A DNA stretch of 64,000 bases from UMGS1590 sp900552455 (GTDB lineage Bacteria > Bacillota > Peptococcia > Peptococcales > Peptococcaceae), in the NCBI GenBank assembly GCA_963931105.1, contig OZ007004.1:2294001-2358000 (forward strand), read 5' to 3'. Of this stretch, positions 39,943 through 46,920 are shown piece after piece; the stretch's first letter is position 1, and the number at the start of each line of letters is the position of its first letter. The notes beneath the pieces were generated by a model. That model made no database searches. It was given only the letters and a program-made list of their open reading frames with translations, and had not been told where the DNA came from. The position numbers and the translations under genes were made by a program.

Positions 39943-40833
39943 TTACTTACTCAAATTGACAACAGGACATGCTTGTGGATGTTTTCTCCAAGGAGCTGGA
40001 TCAGTTTTATCTAAACCAAGAAAATGAGCAGCATTATCGTAAAATACTTTTGGAAGGACATCTTCTCTAAAGCCCGCATTAAGATAAAAATCAACCACTT
40101 TCTTTATATCATGAATAGGATAGCATGTGCCAAAAATCAATTGATCTTCACAACAAGAATTGGCCGCATTGATATAGTCCATATATCCAGGCATCCCCAT
40201 AATATAAGAATCAGAACTTACATATAGATTTGGATAACTAAACATCAAAGCAGAAACTTGAGTAAACCACGGCCAAGCCCCATGTGATAAGCAAAGTCGC
40301 ATCTTAGGAAACGTTTTTAACACTGGATCCAATCTATGCGGCATCGCTGCTGTAGAATCTGGCACCATTGCAGCAAACGTCATATTAACAGGAATATCGT
40401 TCTTTTCACAGTATTCATACACTGGAAAGAGTCTCTCATCCGATGCATACATTCCCAAATGCGTTGGCTCTAAGTTAACACCAGAAAATCTACCATCTAC
40501 CACCAAATCCTTTGTATCTTGCATAGCTTGATCCACATTACTTAAATCTAAACCAAGGAATCCAATAAATCTACCAGGATACTGATCCATGAGTTCAACA
40601 GCTTCATCATATAATTTTCGGTCTACCAACTTACGAAGTGCCATGACACCAATCTCAATATTATTCTCATCCATTTCTTTGATCAGCAACGGAATCGATC
40701 GTTGAATCGCAGATTCGCCCATGTAGGATCTATCAAAAAGTCGAGCAAATGGTGGAGTTGCTTCAAGATCAAAAATACTATTATTCACCATTGAAGATAG
40801 TGGAGGCCTCAATCTCATATCAATTATTTTCAT
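39943..40833 (-). CDS. Amidohydrolase-family (ACMSD/amidohydrolase_2-like) protein B
   Basis: A 296-residue paralogue of the amidohydrolase at 37545. It has the same opening, MKIIDMRLRPPLSS (D-M-R-L-R-P-P instead of D-x-H-x-H), so it also lacks the canonical metal histidines. It shares ELMDQYPGRFIGFLGLDLS, VNLEPTHLGMYASDERLFPVYEYCEKNDIPVNMTF, MRLCLSHGAWPWF, LIFGTCYPIHDIKKVVDFYLNAGFREDVLPKVFYDNAAHFL. The ATG at 40833 follows AGAAAGG. Shared loss of the metal motif suggests a common unusual chemistry, possibly two subunits or two consecutive steps of one pathway. Confidence 0.8.
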   Translation of the reverse strand: MKIIDMRLRPPLSSMVNNSIFDLEATPPFARLFDRSYMGESAIQRSIPLLIKEMDENNIEIGVMALRKLVDRKLYDEAVELMDQYPGRFIGFLGLDLSNVDQAMQDTKDLVVDGRFSGVNLEPTHLGMYASDERLFPVYEYCEKNDIPVNMTFAAMVPDSTAAMPHRLDPVLKTFPKMRLCLSHGAWPWFTQVSALMFSYPNLYVSSDSYIMGMPGYMDYINAANSCCEDQLIFGTCYPIHDIKKVVDFYLNAGFREDVLPKVFYDNAAHFLGLDKTDPAPWRKHPQACPVVNLSK

Positions 40834-40858
40834 TTTTAACAACCTTTCTTCCTTAAAT

Positions 40859-41815
40859 TCAAAAATCAATATTTATCTCTTTGGCCTGCTCAACAAGTTT
40901 CACGATTATTTCCTTAGCAGGCGAAATCTCTTTGAACGCACTCACATTTTGTCCAACCATAACAGCACCATTTTTCATATCGCCTTCTACCATGCCTTTG
41001 CGTAATGAGCCACCACAGACTTCTTTCAACAATTCCGAAGCGGTTGCTTTATCATGTTCTGCTTCAATCTTCAGAAGCTCATCACTCAATACATTAGCGA
41101 TCTGTCTGCTTGGTTCACCTGTACAACTCCCAGTAATCGCAGTGGACATATCTCCAGCTTCAATCACAGCTTGTTTAGCATTAGGATGAATCGGACATTC
41201 TTCAGCCAATAGAAATGCTGTGCCGAGTTCATAACCTTGTGCGCCAAGAACATTCAGCGCAGCAATCCCGCGGCCATCAAAAATTCCTCCACCTGCAATC
41301 ACAGGACAGTTAACAGCATCGACAACCAGTGGTGTTAAAACAAAGGTGCTTTCTAGAGCAACGTGACCGCCGGCTTCCCAACCTTTCACGATTACTGCAT
41401 CTGCACCAGCTTTATCTGCAGTGATCGCATCTTTAACAGTCATAATCTTGACAACACATTTGATTCCAGCTTGATGCCAGATATCAATGTATTTTTTTGC
41501 GAGATCATAGTCAACATCTGCAAGCGTATCCGAATAAATGACAGGTACTTTTTCCTGAATCGCGATTTCTGTTACAGCGTCCAAAACTTTTTCATCTTCC
41601 AGAAACAGATTAATTGCAAATGGTTTATCCGTTAAAGCTTTGGTTTTCTTAACCTCTTCTTCTACAACAGATTCTGGTGCAAATCCTACTCCAAGAACAC
41701 CCAGCCCACCAGCTTCGCTGACAGCAGCTACAAGTGGAGAAAGAGAAGTCCAAGCCATAGCTCCTTGGATGATTGGATATTTAATCCCCAATAATTCACA
41801 AATAACGTTACTCAT
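40859..41815 (-). CDS. Nitronate monooxygenase / FabK-like FMN enzyme
   Basis: A 318-residue FMN-binding TIM barrel. It opens LLGIKYPIIQGAMAW, then GGLGVLGVG, VIVKGWEAGGHVALEST (the family's EGxEAGGH-type phosphate-binding loop), VIAGGGIFDGRGIAALNVLGAQGYELGTAFLLAEEC and, near the end, GQNVSAFKEISPAKEII. Family members are nitronate monooxygenases (2-nitropropane dioxygenase type) and FabK enoyl-ACP reductases; the absence of fab genes favours the former or a related oxidation. It is the first gene of the AT-rich operon, and its ATG follows GAGAGGAT. It is divergent from the TetR regulator. Confidence 0.85.
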   Translation of the reverse strand: MSNVICELLGIKYPIIQGAMAWTSLSPLVAAVSEAGGLGVLGVGFAPESVVEEEVKKTKALTDKPFAINLFLEDEKVLDAVTEIAIQEKVPVIYSDTLADVDYDLAKKYIDIWHQAGIKCVVKIMTVKDAITADKAGADAVIVKGWEAGGHVALESTFVLTPLVVDAVNCPVIAGGGIFDGRGIAALNVLGAQGYELGTAFLLAEECPIHPNAKQAVIEAGDMSTAITGSCTGEPSRQIANVLSDELLKIEAEHDKATASELLKEVCGGSLRKGMVEGDMKNGAVMVGQNVSAFKEISPAKEIIVKLVEQAKEINIDF

Positions 41816-41858
41816 GCAATCCTCTCCTCTACCATTTCATATATTATTTAGAATAGAC

Positions 41859-41870
41859 AACGAGCTCGTT
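41859..41870. promoter_or_regulatory. 12-bp palindrome AACGAGCTCGTT, candidate TetR operator
   Basis: A perfect 12-bp palindrome lies 44 bp upstream of the flavin-enzyme start, just downstream of a minus-strand TATAAT at 41886-41891, and inside the divergent region with the tetR-type gene. The position suits repression of the island operon. Confidence 0.5.
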
Positions 41871-41959
41871 TAATTTATTGATTTTATTATATCTTCTTAT
41901 GATTCATTTTGACACCAACAGATGCTCCCGAAATGTCTATTATCTCTTCTTTTAAGGTA

Positions 41960-41988
41960 TTTACGAATGAATTGATTTATGCTATAAA
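41960..41988 (+). promoter_or_regulatory. Probable promoter of the TetR-family gene
   Basis: TTTACG (41960-41965), 17 bp and TATAAA (41983-41988) lie 32 bp upstream of the tetR-type ATG. Confidence 0.5.
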
Positions 41989-42020
41989 TGATTTGAGGAA
42001 ATTGAAAGGATTGAAAATCA

Positions 42021-42632
42021 ATGGAACGATTAAAAGGGAATGATCTTAGAATCATAAATTCCAGGCAGCGAATCACAGATGCATTTTTGCTTTTAATTGC
42101 AGATAAATCATTTCGTAAAATTACTGTAAAAGAAATTATTTTTACTGCAGATGTAAATCGTTCAACTTTCTATCATCATTTTGAAGATAACTGGGATTTA
42201 CGTGATCAATATGTCAAAAACACGATATCCTGTTTGATGGCAGCCTTTAAGAACATTGACTACAGAGTTCCAATCAATATTGAGACAATATGTGAATTTA
42301 CAAAAATAAGTGTTTTGGAATCCTATGAACATGTAAATACTTATCGCACTTTATTCAATCCTAATCTCGAAATAGATGTCCAACAGGAAATTTCCGGCAT
42401 ATATTATACTATGATGATGGATTGGATTTCTCACCAACCTATTGAATTTAAGCCTCAGTATCCTTCCGAGCTATTCGCAGAAATATACGCTGCCAGTGCT
42501 GTTGCAACCATAAAACAAGCTTTTAAAAACAACGATAAAAATATTTCTGCAGAATTTGAAGCTGAGAAAACCATGCAAATGATCCGCAAACACCTTGAGA
42601 AAGGATTTTTCAGATCATTCATCGAAGAATAA
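42021..42632 (+). CDS. TetR/AcrR-family transcriptional regulator
   Basis: A 203-residue protein. The N-terminal HTH domain (about residues 13-60) is visible as RQRITDAFLLLIADKSFRKITVKEIIFTADVNRSTFYHHFEDNWDLRDQY, with the recognition helix at NRSTFYHHF. The C-terminal ligand/dimer domain (YEHVNTYRTLFNP, YYTMMMDWIS, FAEIYAASAVATIKQAF) resembles the YfiR/DhaS-like group. It is divergent from the flavin-enzyme operon and as AT-rich as that operon, so it is the likely local regulator, responding perhaps to the pathway substrate. Confidence 0.88.
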   Translation: MERLKGNDLRIINSRQRITDAFLLLIADKSFRKITVKEIIFTADVNRSTFYHHFEDNWDLRDQYVKNTISCLMAAFKNIDYRVPINIETICEFTKISVLESYEHVNTYRTLFNPNLEIDVQQEISGIYYTMMMDWISHQPIEFKPQYPSELFAEIYAASAVATIKQAFKNNDKNISAEFEAEKTMQMIRKHLEKGFFRSFIEE

Positions 42633-42677
42633 AAAGCGGCGCACCCGCTCTCATTTCAGAGAGAAGGTGCGCCGTTT
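42633..42677 (-). terminator. Terminator shared by the TetR gene and the PBP gene
   Basis: GCGGCGCACC (42637-42646) pairs with GGTGCGCCG (42666-42674), with an inner CTCT/AGAG pair. On the minus strand it is followed by TTTTTATTC, so it mainly ends the PBP transcript, and it is convergent with the TetR gene. Confidence 0.8.
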
Positions 42678-42686
42678 GGCGTTTGG

Positions 42687-44525
42687 TTATTCTGCTGTTT
42701 CTTCGCCGTCTGCATTTTCTTCGGTTTCAAGACCGCTTGGCACGTAAGCACCGCCTTTGGCGGTGTAAAGCTGGCTGACGTAGCTGCCGAGGTAGGCTGC
42801 GTTGACGTCAGAGCCGCCGCGGTTTTCGACAAAGTTGACCTGGATGCACGCGGTCCAGTGTGGATCGTCAAGGTCACCGCCGCAGATCCAGCCGAGGTTG
42901 GTGGAGCCGTCGACGCCGATCTCGGCGGTGCCGGTCTTGGCGTAAACGTTCGCGCCGACATCAGACGCATCGGCGGATGGATGCTGCACGGTGACGGCAT
43001 CACGCAGGGCGTTCTTGATAAAGTCGATGTTTTCCTGGCTGGTGCCAGTGTCAATCCAGACTTCCGCTTCTTCGTCGAGGGTGTAGCAAGGCTTCATGAT
43101 CTTGCCGGCATTTTCCAGGCAAGCATAGGTCAGCGCCTGCTGCAGCGGTGTGGTCATAACCTGATACTGACCATAGGCAGAATCGGCGAGGCCGGTTTCG
43201 TGGCCGTCGGCAACGACGCCTTCAGATGTGATCTGGCTGGTGTCGACTTTATACGCGCCTGGCACTTCCTGGCCGTAGCCGAGGGATTTCATGCCGTTGT
43301 TGAAGGTGTCATAGCCCATGTCGAGGGCGCAGCGCGCGAAGTAGATGTTGTCCGAATAAACGAGGGCATCGTGCAGGTTGATCCAGCCGCCGATCGGCAC
43401 AACGCGATGCACGGTGTAGCTGCCCCAACCGCCTGGAGGCGCCCAGTCTTCGCCGTAGATCTCATAGCCATGCTCCAGCGTCATGCTGCCGCTGTTCAGG
43501 CCGATGAGGGTGGTGAGAAGCTTCTGGGTGGAGCCTGGGGTGTTTTTCTGAGCGAAAAGTCCGTTGCCTGGCGTGGTTCCTGCTTCAACAGCTACGGCGT
43601 AATCTTCGGCGGTCATATTCTCATCCAGCCACATGGTCGGATCATAGGAAGATCCTTCGGCCATGACGAGCACCTGACCATTGGCTGGCTCAACGACGAC
43701 GGCTGCGGCGGTTTCACCGCTGATCGTGTCAGCTGCGAGCTGCTGCGCTTCCAGATCGATGGTCGTGGTGATGTCTTCACCGTCGGCTGGTTCGGTCTGG
43801 ATCAGCACGTCATCCGACTTGTCACTGAGGGTCACGGTCATGCCGGCGGTTGCCACGAGGCGGTCCTGATAGGCCTGTTCAAAGCCGCTACGGCCAACTT
43901 CTGTGCCGACGGACACATCGCCGACGGTGCCGGCTTCGATCTCAGCGGCGGTCGCTGCGCGCACATAGCCCACGCAGGAGGACGCGATCGCTGCCTGTGG
44001 ATACTGGCGCACGCCGTTTTCGTCATCCTGAGCGAGGACTTCGCCATCACGGGCGTAGATGGTGCCGCGTTTGCCCTGGGTGATCTGGACATTGAGGGTG
44101 TTGTCGTTGGTCAGACCGCTGAGCACAACCTCCGGCGTCCAGGCCAGCTGCATGTTTTCGTCGCTGCCGCTGAACACGAGCTGCGCTGGCAGCTCTGCCT
44201 CCCAGCCATTGCCGGCGACGACGACGGTGGCGTCAAAAACGCTCTTGCCGTCTGTGGAGGCATCCTTGTTGCGCTTGATGTCGGTGTAATCAACGCTGTC
44301 CACAGCGAGCGTGTCGTAAACGGCGCTCATGCGCTCAGCCACGACTTCCTGCGTCACACTCTGCTTTGTGGCGTCGTCGCAGAGAGCGTAAACCTGCGCG
44401 GCGTCCATGGTTTCCAGGGCGGTTTCCACTTCTGTGAGGCGTTCCTTCGCCTCCTGGCTCTCGCAGCCGGAAAAAAGGCTTGCGGCTGCAAGGGTTAAGA
44501 GAAATACGAGTCCTAATTTTTTCAT
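42687..44525 (-). CDS. Lipoprotein penicillin-binding protein (class B transpeptidase, MecA_N-like)
   Basis: A 612-residue protein. The signal peptide ends in lipobox LFSGC (Cys21). A region of about 100 residues resembling the NTF2-like MecA_N domain follows, then a dimerisation region (QITQGKRGTIYARDGEVLA, near residue 148). The transpeptidase domain has all three catalytic motifs: S332-T-Q-K335, S391-D-N393 and K530-T-G532. It cross-links or modifies peptidoglycan outside the membrane. A lipoprotein anchor with a MecA_N-type domain is the layout of low-affinity PBPs such as PBP2a/PBP3-like proteins. The DJ-1 gene is 31 bp upstream. Confidence 0.88.
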   Translation of the reverse strand: MKKLGLVFLLTLAAASLFSGCESQEAKERLTEVETALETMDAAQVYALCDDATKQSVTQEVVAERMSAVYDTLAVDSVDYTDIKRNKDASTDGKSVFDATVVVAGNGWEAELPAQLVFSGSDENMQLAWTPEVVLSGLTNDNTLNVQITQGKRGTIYARDGEVLAQDDENGVRQYPQAAIASSCVGYVRAATAAEIEAGTVGDVSVGTEVGRSGFEQAYQDRLVATAGMTVTLSDKSDDVLIQTEPADGEDITTTIDLEAQQLAADTISGETAAAVVVEPANGQVLVMAEGSSYDPTMWLDENMTAEDYAVAVEAGTTPGNGLFAQKNTPGSTQKLLTTLIGLNSGSMTLEHGYEIYGEDWAPPGGWGSYTVHRVVPIGGWINLHDALVYSDNIYFARCALDMGYDTFNNGMKSLGYGQEVPGAYKVDTSQITSEGVVADGHETGLADSAYGQYQVMTTPLQQALTYACLENAGKIMKPCYTLDEEAEVWIDTGTSQENIDFIKNALRDAVTVQHPSADASDVGANVYAKTGTAEIGVDGSTNLGWICGGDLDDPHWTACIQVNFVENRGGSDVNAAYLGSYVSQLYTAKGGAYVPSGLETEENADGEETAE

Positions 44526-44556
44526 ATTATCATCCTACAATTTTCACAAAGAACGA

Positions 44557-45135
44557 TCAGAGTCCCAGATTTTTTTCAACGATATCCATAACGACGGCGC
44601 GTTTCACTTCGTCGGCCTTATCGGCATCAAAGAGCGCTTCCACAAGCGCAAGGGCAAAATAGCCAGCTGCACCGGCGCCGCGGGAGGTGATGACCTTGCC
44701 GTCGATGACGACGGTATCTTCGCTGAAACTGCCGATATTTTCGAGCTTGCCTTCCCAACCAGGGAAGCAGGTTGTGCATTTGCCGACGAGCACACCGGCG
44801 TGGTCGAGCACAGAAGGTCCGGCGCAGAGAGAAGTCACCCACTCGCCCTGATCGGCCATGGCTTTGACAAAGGCGAGCACTTTTTCGTTGGCGATGAGAT
44901 TTGGCACGCCTGGCAGACCGCCTGGCACAACGACCATCGCGTAATCCTCCGGACGAATGTCGTCGAGGAAGGAATCAGCCTGCACGAGCACCTGATGCGC
45001 ACTTGGCACGGTGATCTCGCTGGTGGTGCTGATGATATCGACGGTCGCACCGGCACGACGCAGATAATCGACTGGCGTCAGCGCTTCGACCTCTTCATAT
45101 CCTGGGGCCAATAACACACATACACGTTGTTCCAT
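44557..45135 (-). CDS. DJ-1/PfpI-family protein
   Basis: A 192-residue protein of the DJ-1 superfamily: VCVLLAPGYEEVEALTPVDYLRRAGATVDIIST at the start with the conserved glutamate, MVVVPGGLPGVPNL, and the nucleophile elbow VTSLCAGPSVLDHAGVL with the reactive cysteine near residue 103, then VITSRGAGAAGYFALALVE. Family members are protective proteins, glyoxalase III-like or deglycase-like enzymes; the exact activity is disputed. The ATG follows AGGAGTG. It precedes the PBP gene by 31 bp and may be co-transcribed. Confidence 0.88.
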   Translation of the reverse strand: MEQRVCVLLAPGYEEVEALTPVDYLRRAGATVDIISTTSEITVPSAHQVLVQADSFLDDIRPEDYAMVVVPGGLPGVPNLIANEKVLAFVKAMADQGEWVTSLCAGPSVLDHAGVLVGKCTTCFPGWEGKLENIGSFSEDTVVIDGKVITSRGAGAAGYFALALVEALFDADKADEVKRAVVMDIVEKNLGL

Positions 45136-45304
45136 AAATAATCACTCCTATTACAATGACTTTCCATGTGTTATACTATGAACTACAGACTATTATAGCA
45201 AAAAACAGCGGCATTGCCATTGCAAAAACGCAAATCACCGAGGGTTTTATACGCTGCACAATGACTGTCCGCCGCTGTGTGTCAAATTCAAAGGAGGTTT
45301 TCGC

Positions 45305-45610
45305 ATGGCGCTTATGGAGATCACAATCATTCCAATGGGCACCGGCACCACTAGCTGCAGCCCATACATCGCCCGTGTGCTCGACATCGCCAAAGCAGAT
45401 CCCAAAGTCAGCTACGCGCTCAATCCTATGGGCACGACGCTGGAGGGTGAGCTCGGCGATCTCTACCATTGTCTGCAGAATATGCAGGAGGCGCTCTTCG
45501 ACGACGGCATCCAGCGTGTCTACACTGTCTGCAAGATCGACGACCGCCGCAACAAGTATCAGGACATGGACCAACGCATTCGATCAGTGAAGGAGAAACA
45601 ACATGACTAA
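45305..45610 (+). CDS. MTH1187-family thiamine-binding-like protein
   Basis: A 101-residue ferredoxin-like alpha/beta protein: ALMEITIIPMGTGTTSCSPYIARVLDI, YALNPMGTTLEGELGDLYHCLQNMQEALFDDGIQRVYTVCKIDDRRNK. This is the MTH1187/YqgV (DUF77) family, related to the thiamine-binding YkoF fold. Members bind thiamine or other small ligands in crystal structures; the physiological role is not settled. No TPP riboswitch was seen upstream. The ATG follows AAAGGAGG, and the next gene overlaps by 8 bp. Confidence 0.85.
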   Translation: MALMEITIIPMGTGTTSCSPYIARVLDIAKADPKVSYALNPMGTTLEGELGDLYHCLQNMQEALFDDGIQRVYTVCKIDDRRNKYQDMDQRIRSVKEKQHD

Positions 45611-46103
45611 CGGAAAACTCAACGTATTACTCGCCACCGCACTCGACAAGGCTGCCGACGACCGCGCCCTCGCCAGCCGCATCATGAAACGCTTCGCCCT
45701 CGCACAGGCGCTGGCTGTTGAAGAGCATCTCTCCGAGGATGACACGCGCATCGTCGCCGCTGCTGCCGCGCTCTACGAATTCAACGACGAAAGTGTGAAC
45801 CCTGCCGACGACGGCAAAGAATTCTCGCCGATCGTGATCAGCGGCTTTATCAAGGAACTGCTCGACGATCTTTACGTCCCAGTCTTTGAAGCCTCTGCTG
45901 TCGGCTCTCTCGTCGCCATGCAGAAGCACGGCCTGTCCATCGAAAACGATCTGCACCGTCTGCTCGTCGACGTGAATCTCTTCGTCACCCTTGACGAAGA
46001 AAACGCCGACGCTGCCCGCGTGAAGGAAGCGGCAGAATCTCTCACCCACGCTTCTGCCAAACGCCGTCTGGCGCTCATGTTCGGCTTGGAAGGCGCTGAA
46101 TAA
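45603..46103 (+). CDS. Uncharacterised helical protein in operon with the MTH1187 protein
   Basis: A 166-residue, mostly helical, acidic soluble protein that I do not recognise. It has no cysteine clusters, signal or membrane segment. The segment IMKRFALAQALAVEEHLSEDDTRIVAAAAALYEF looks like a helical bundle start, but the HD residues of HD-domain hydrolases are not in place. It overlaps the MTH1187 gene by 8 bp, so the two are translationally coupled, and a terminator follows. Confidence 0.7.
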   Translation: MTNGKLNVLLATALDKAADDRALASRIMKRFALAQALAVEEHLSEDDTRIVAAAAALYEFNDESVNPADDGKEFSPIVISGFIKELLDDLYVPVFEASAVGSLVAMQKHGLSIENDLHRLLVDVNLFVTLDEENADAARVKEAAESLTHASAKRRLALMFGLEGAE

Positions 46104-46123
46104 ACTTCCCATAGAAAAGCAAA

Positions 46124-46161
46124 AACCGCACTGGCGATCCGCTGGATACGCTGGTGCGGTT
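46124..46161. terminator. Bidirectional terminator between the convergent MTH1187 and DUF1836 operons
   Basis: AACCGCAC (46124-46131) pairs with GTGCGGTT (46154-46161). It is followed by CATTTTTTG on the plus strand and TTTTTGC on the minus strand. Confidence 0.85.
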
Positions 46162-46174
46162 CATTTTTTGTCGA

Positions 46175-46792
46175 TTATTTCTGCACGTCTGCAGACCCCT
46201 CGACACCATAATCGGTGACATCGTCGTAATTGTTGAGCGCGAGAACTTTTTGCGCGAGAATCTTCGAAGCCAGCGACAGCGCTGCCATGCTTGTGCCAAG
46301 AATGGTCAGCGGCATTTCTGCAAACGTCGTCTGCTCCACAGCTTTGCCCTGTGCAACATCTGCCACATAAGCAAGACTCAGCTCGATCTGCTCACAGAAG
46401 CGGTCGTACGCTTTCTGGAAATCATGATCGCACAGCTCCAGCTGCAGATAGACACCTTTTTGGATATCTGTCAGCGGCAGCACCTGCTTGAACAGCGCAT
46501 AGACCATCAGGCAAGCGATGTGTTCGCGATGATAGCGTTTTTTCTCTGGCTTTGGGATGAAATGCTGCTTCACATAGTTGTTGATCATCGCAGAGGTCAG
46601 CATACGGTCTTCTTTTTTTCCTTTCTGTGACTGTCCATTTGGATCAGCCAAAAGGAACGCCAGGGTGTCGTTGATGTAAGCGACGACCTGGTCCATATAC
46701 AGATTCAGCGATGGCAGCTCCTCCCAGCGCGGGAGACGAATTTCGGCAAGCTCTTTTGCCCAATCATTTAATTCCTGGGAATAGTCAATCAT
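46175..46792 (-). CDS. DUF1836 protein
   Basis: A protein of about 205 residues. It contains IRLPRWEELPSLNLYMDQVVAYINDTLAFLL and LTSAMINNYVKQHFIPKPEKKRYHREHIACLMVYALFKQVLPLTDIQKGV, the pattern of DUF1836, a Firmicutes family with a MerR-like helix-turn-helix appearance. A DNA-binding role is plausible (TSAMINNYVKQHFIPKPEKKRYHREHI resembles a winged HTH) but unproven. The ATG at 46792 (MIDYSQE) follows AAGGAGGGGG, so the longer frame is not used. Confidence 0.85.
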   Translation of the reverse strand: MIDYSQELNDWAKELAEIRLPRWEELPSLNLYMDQVVAYINDTLAFLLADPNGQSQKGKKEDRMLTSAMINNYVKQHFIPKPEKKRYHREHIACLMVYALFKQVLPLTDIQKGVYLQLELCDHDFQKAYDRFCEQIELSLAYVADVAQGKAVEQTTFAEMPLTILGTSMAALSLASKILAQKVLALNNYDDVTDYGVEGSADVQK

Positions 46793-46875
46793 GAGACCCC
46801 CTCCTTCTATACTATAGTATATAGGACTGTTGTAAAATGTGCAAATCATTTTTACAATTCTTGAAAATAATCACA

Positions 46876-46901
46876 CAAAAAGAGGCCGCCGAAGCAGCCT
46901 C
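46876..46901 (-). terminator. Terminator of the pst-pho operon
   Basis: On the minus strand GAGGCTGC-TTCG-GCGGCCTC forms a stem with a TTCG tetraloop, followed by TTTTT. It lies 20 bp past the phoR stop. Confidence 0.85.
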
Positions 46902-46920
46902 AAGAAGGTAAACAGCAAAT

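Noticed and set aside
42858..44498. 546-codon plus-strand open frame across the PBP gene
   Set aside because: The PBP on the minus strand has all catalytic motifs; the plus frame is its shadow.
45136..45304. Possible TPP riboswitch before the MTH1187 thiamine-binding-like gene
   Set aside because: The conserved CTGAGA and downstream pyrophosphate-helix motifs of the THI element are absent.
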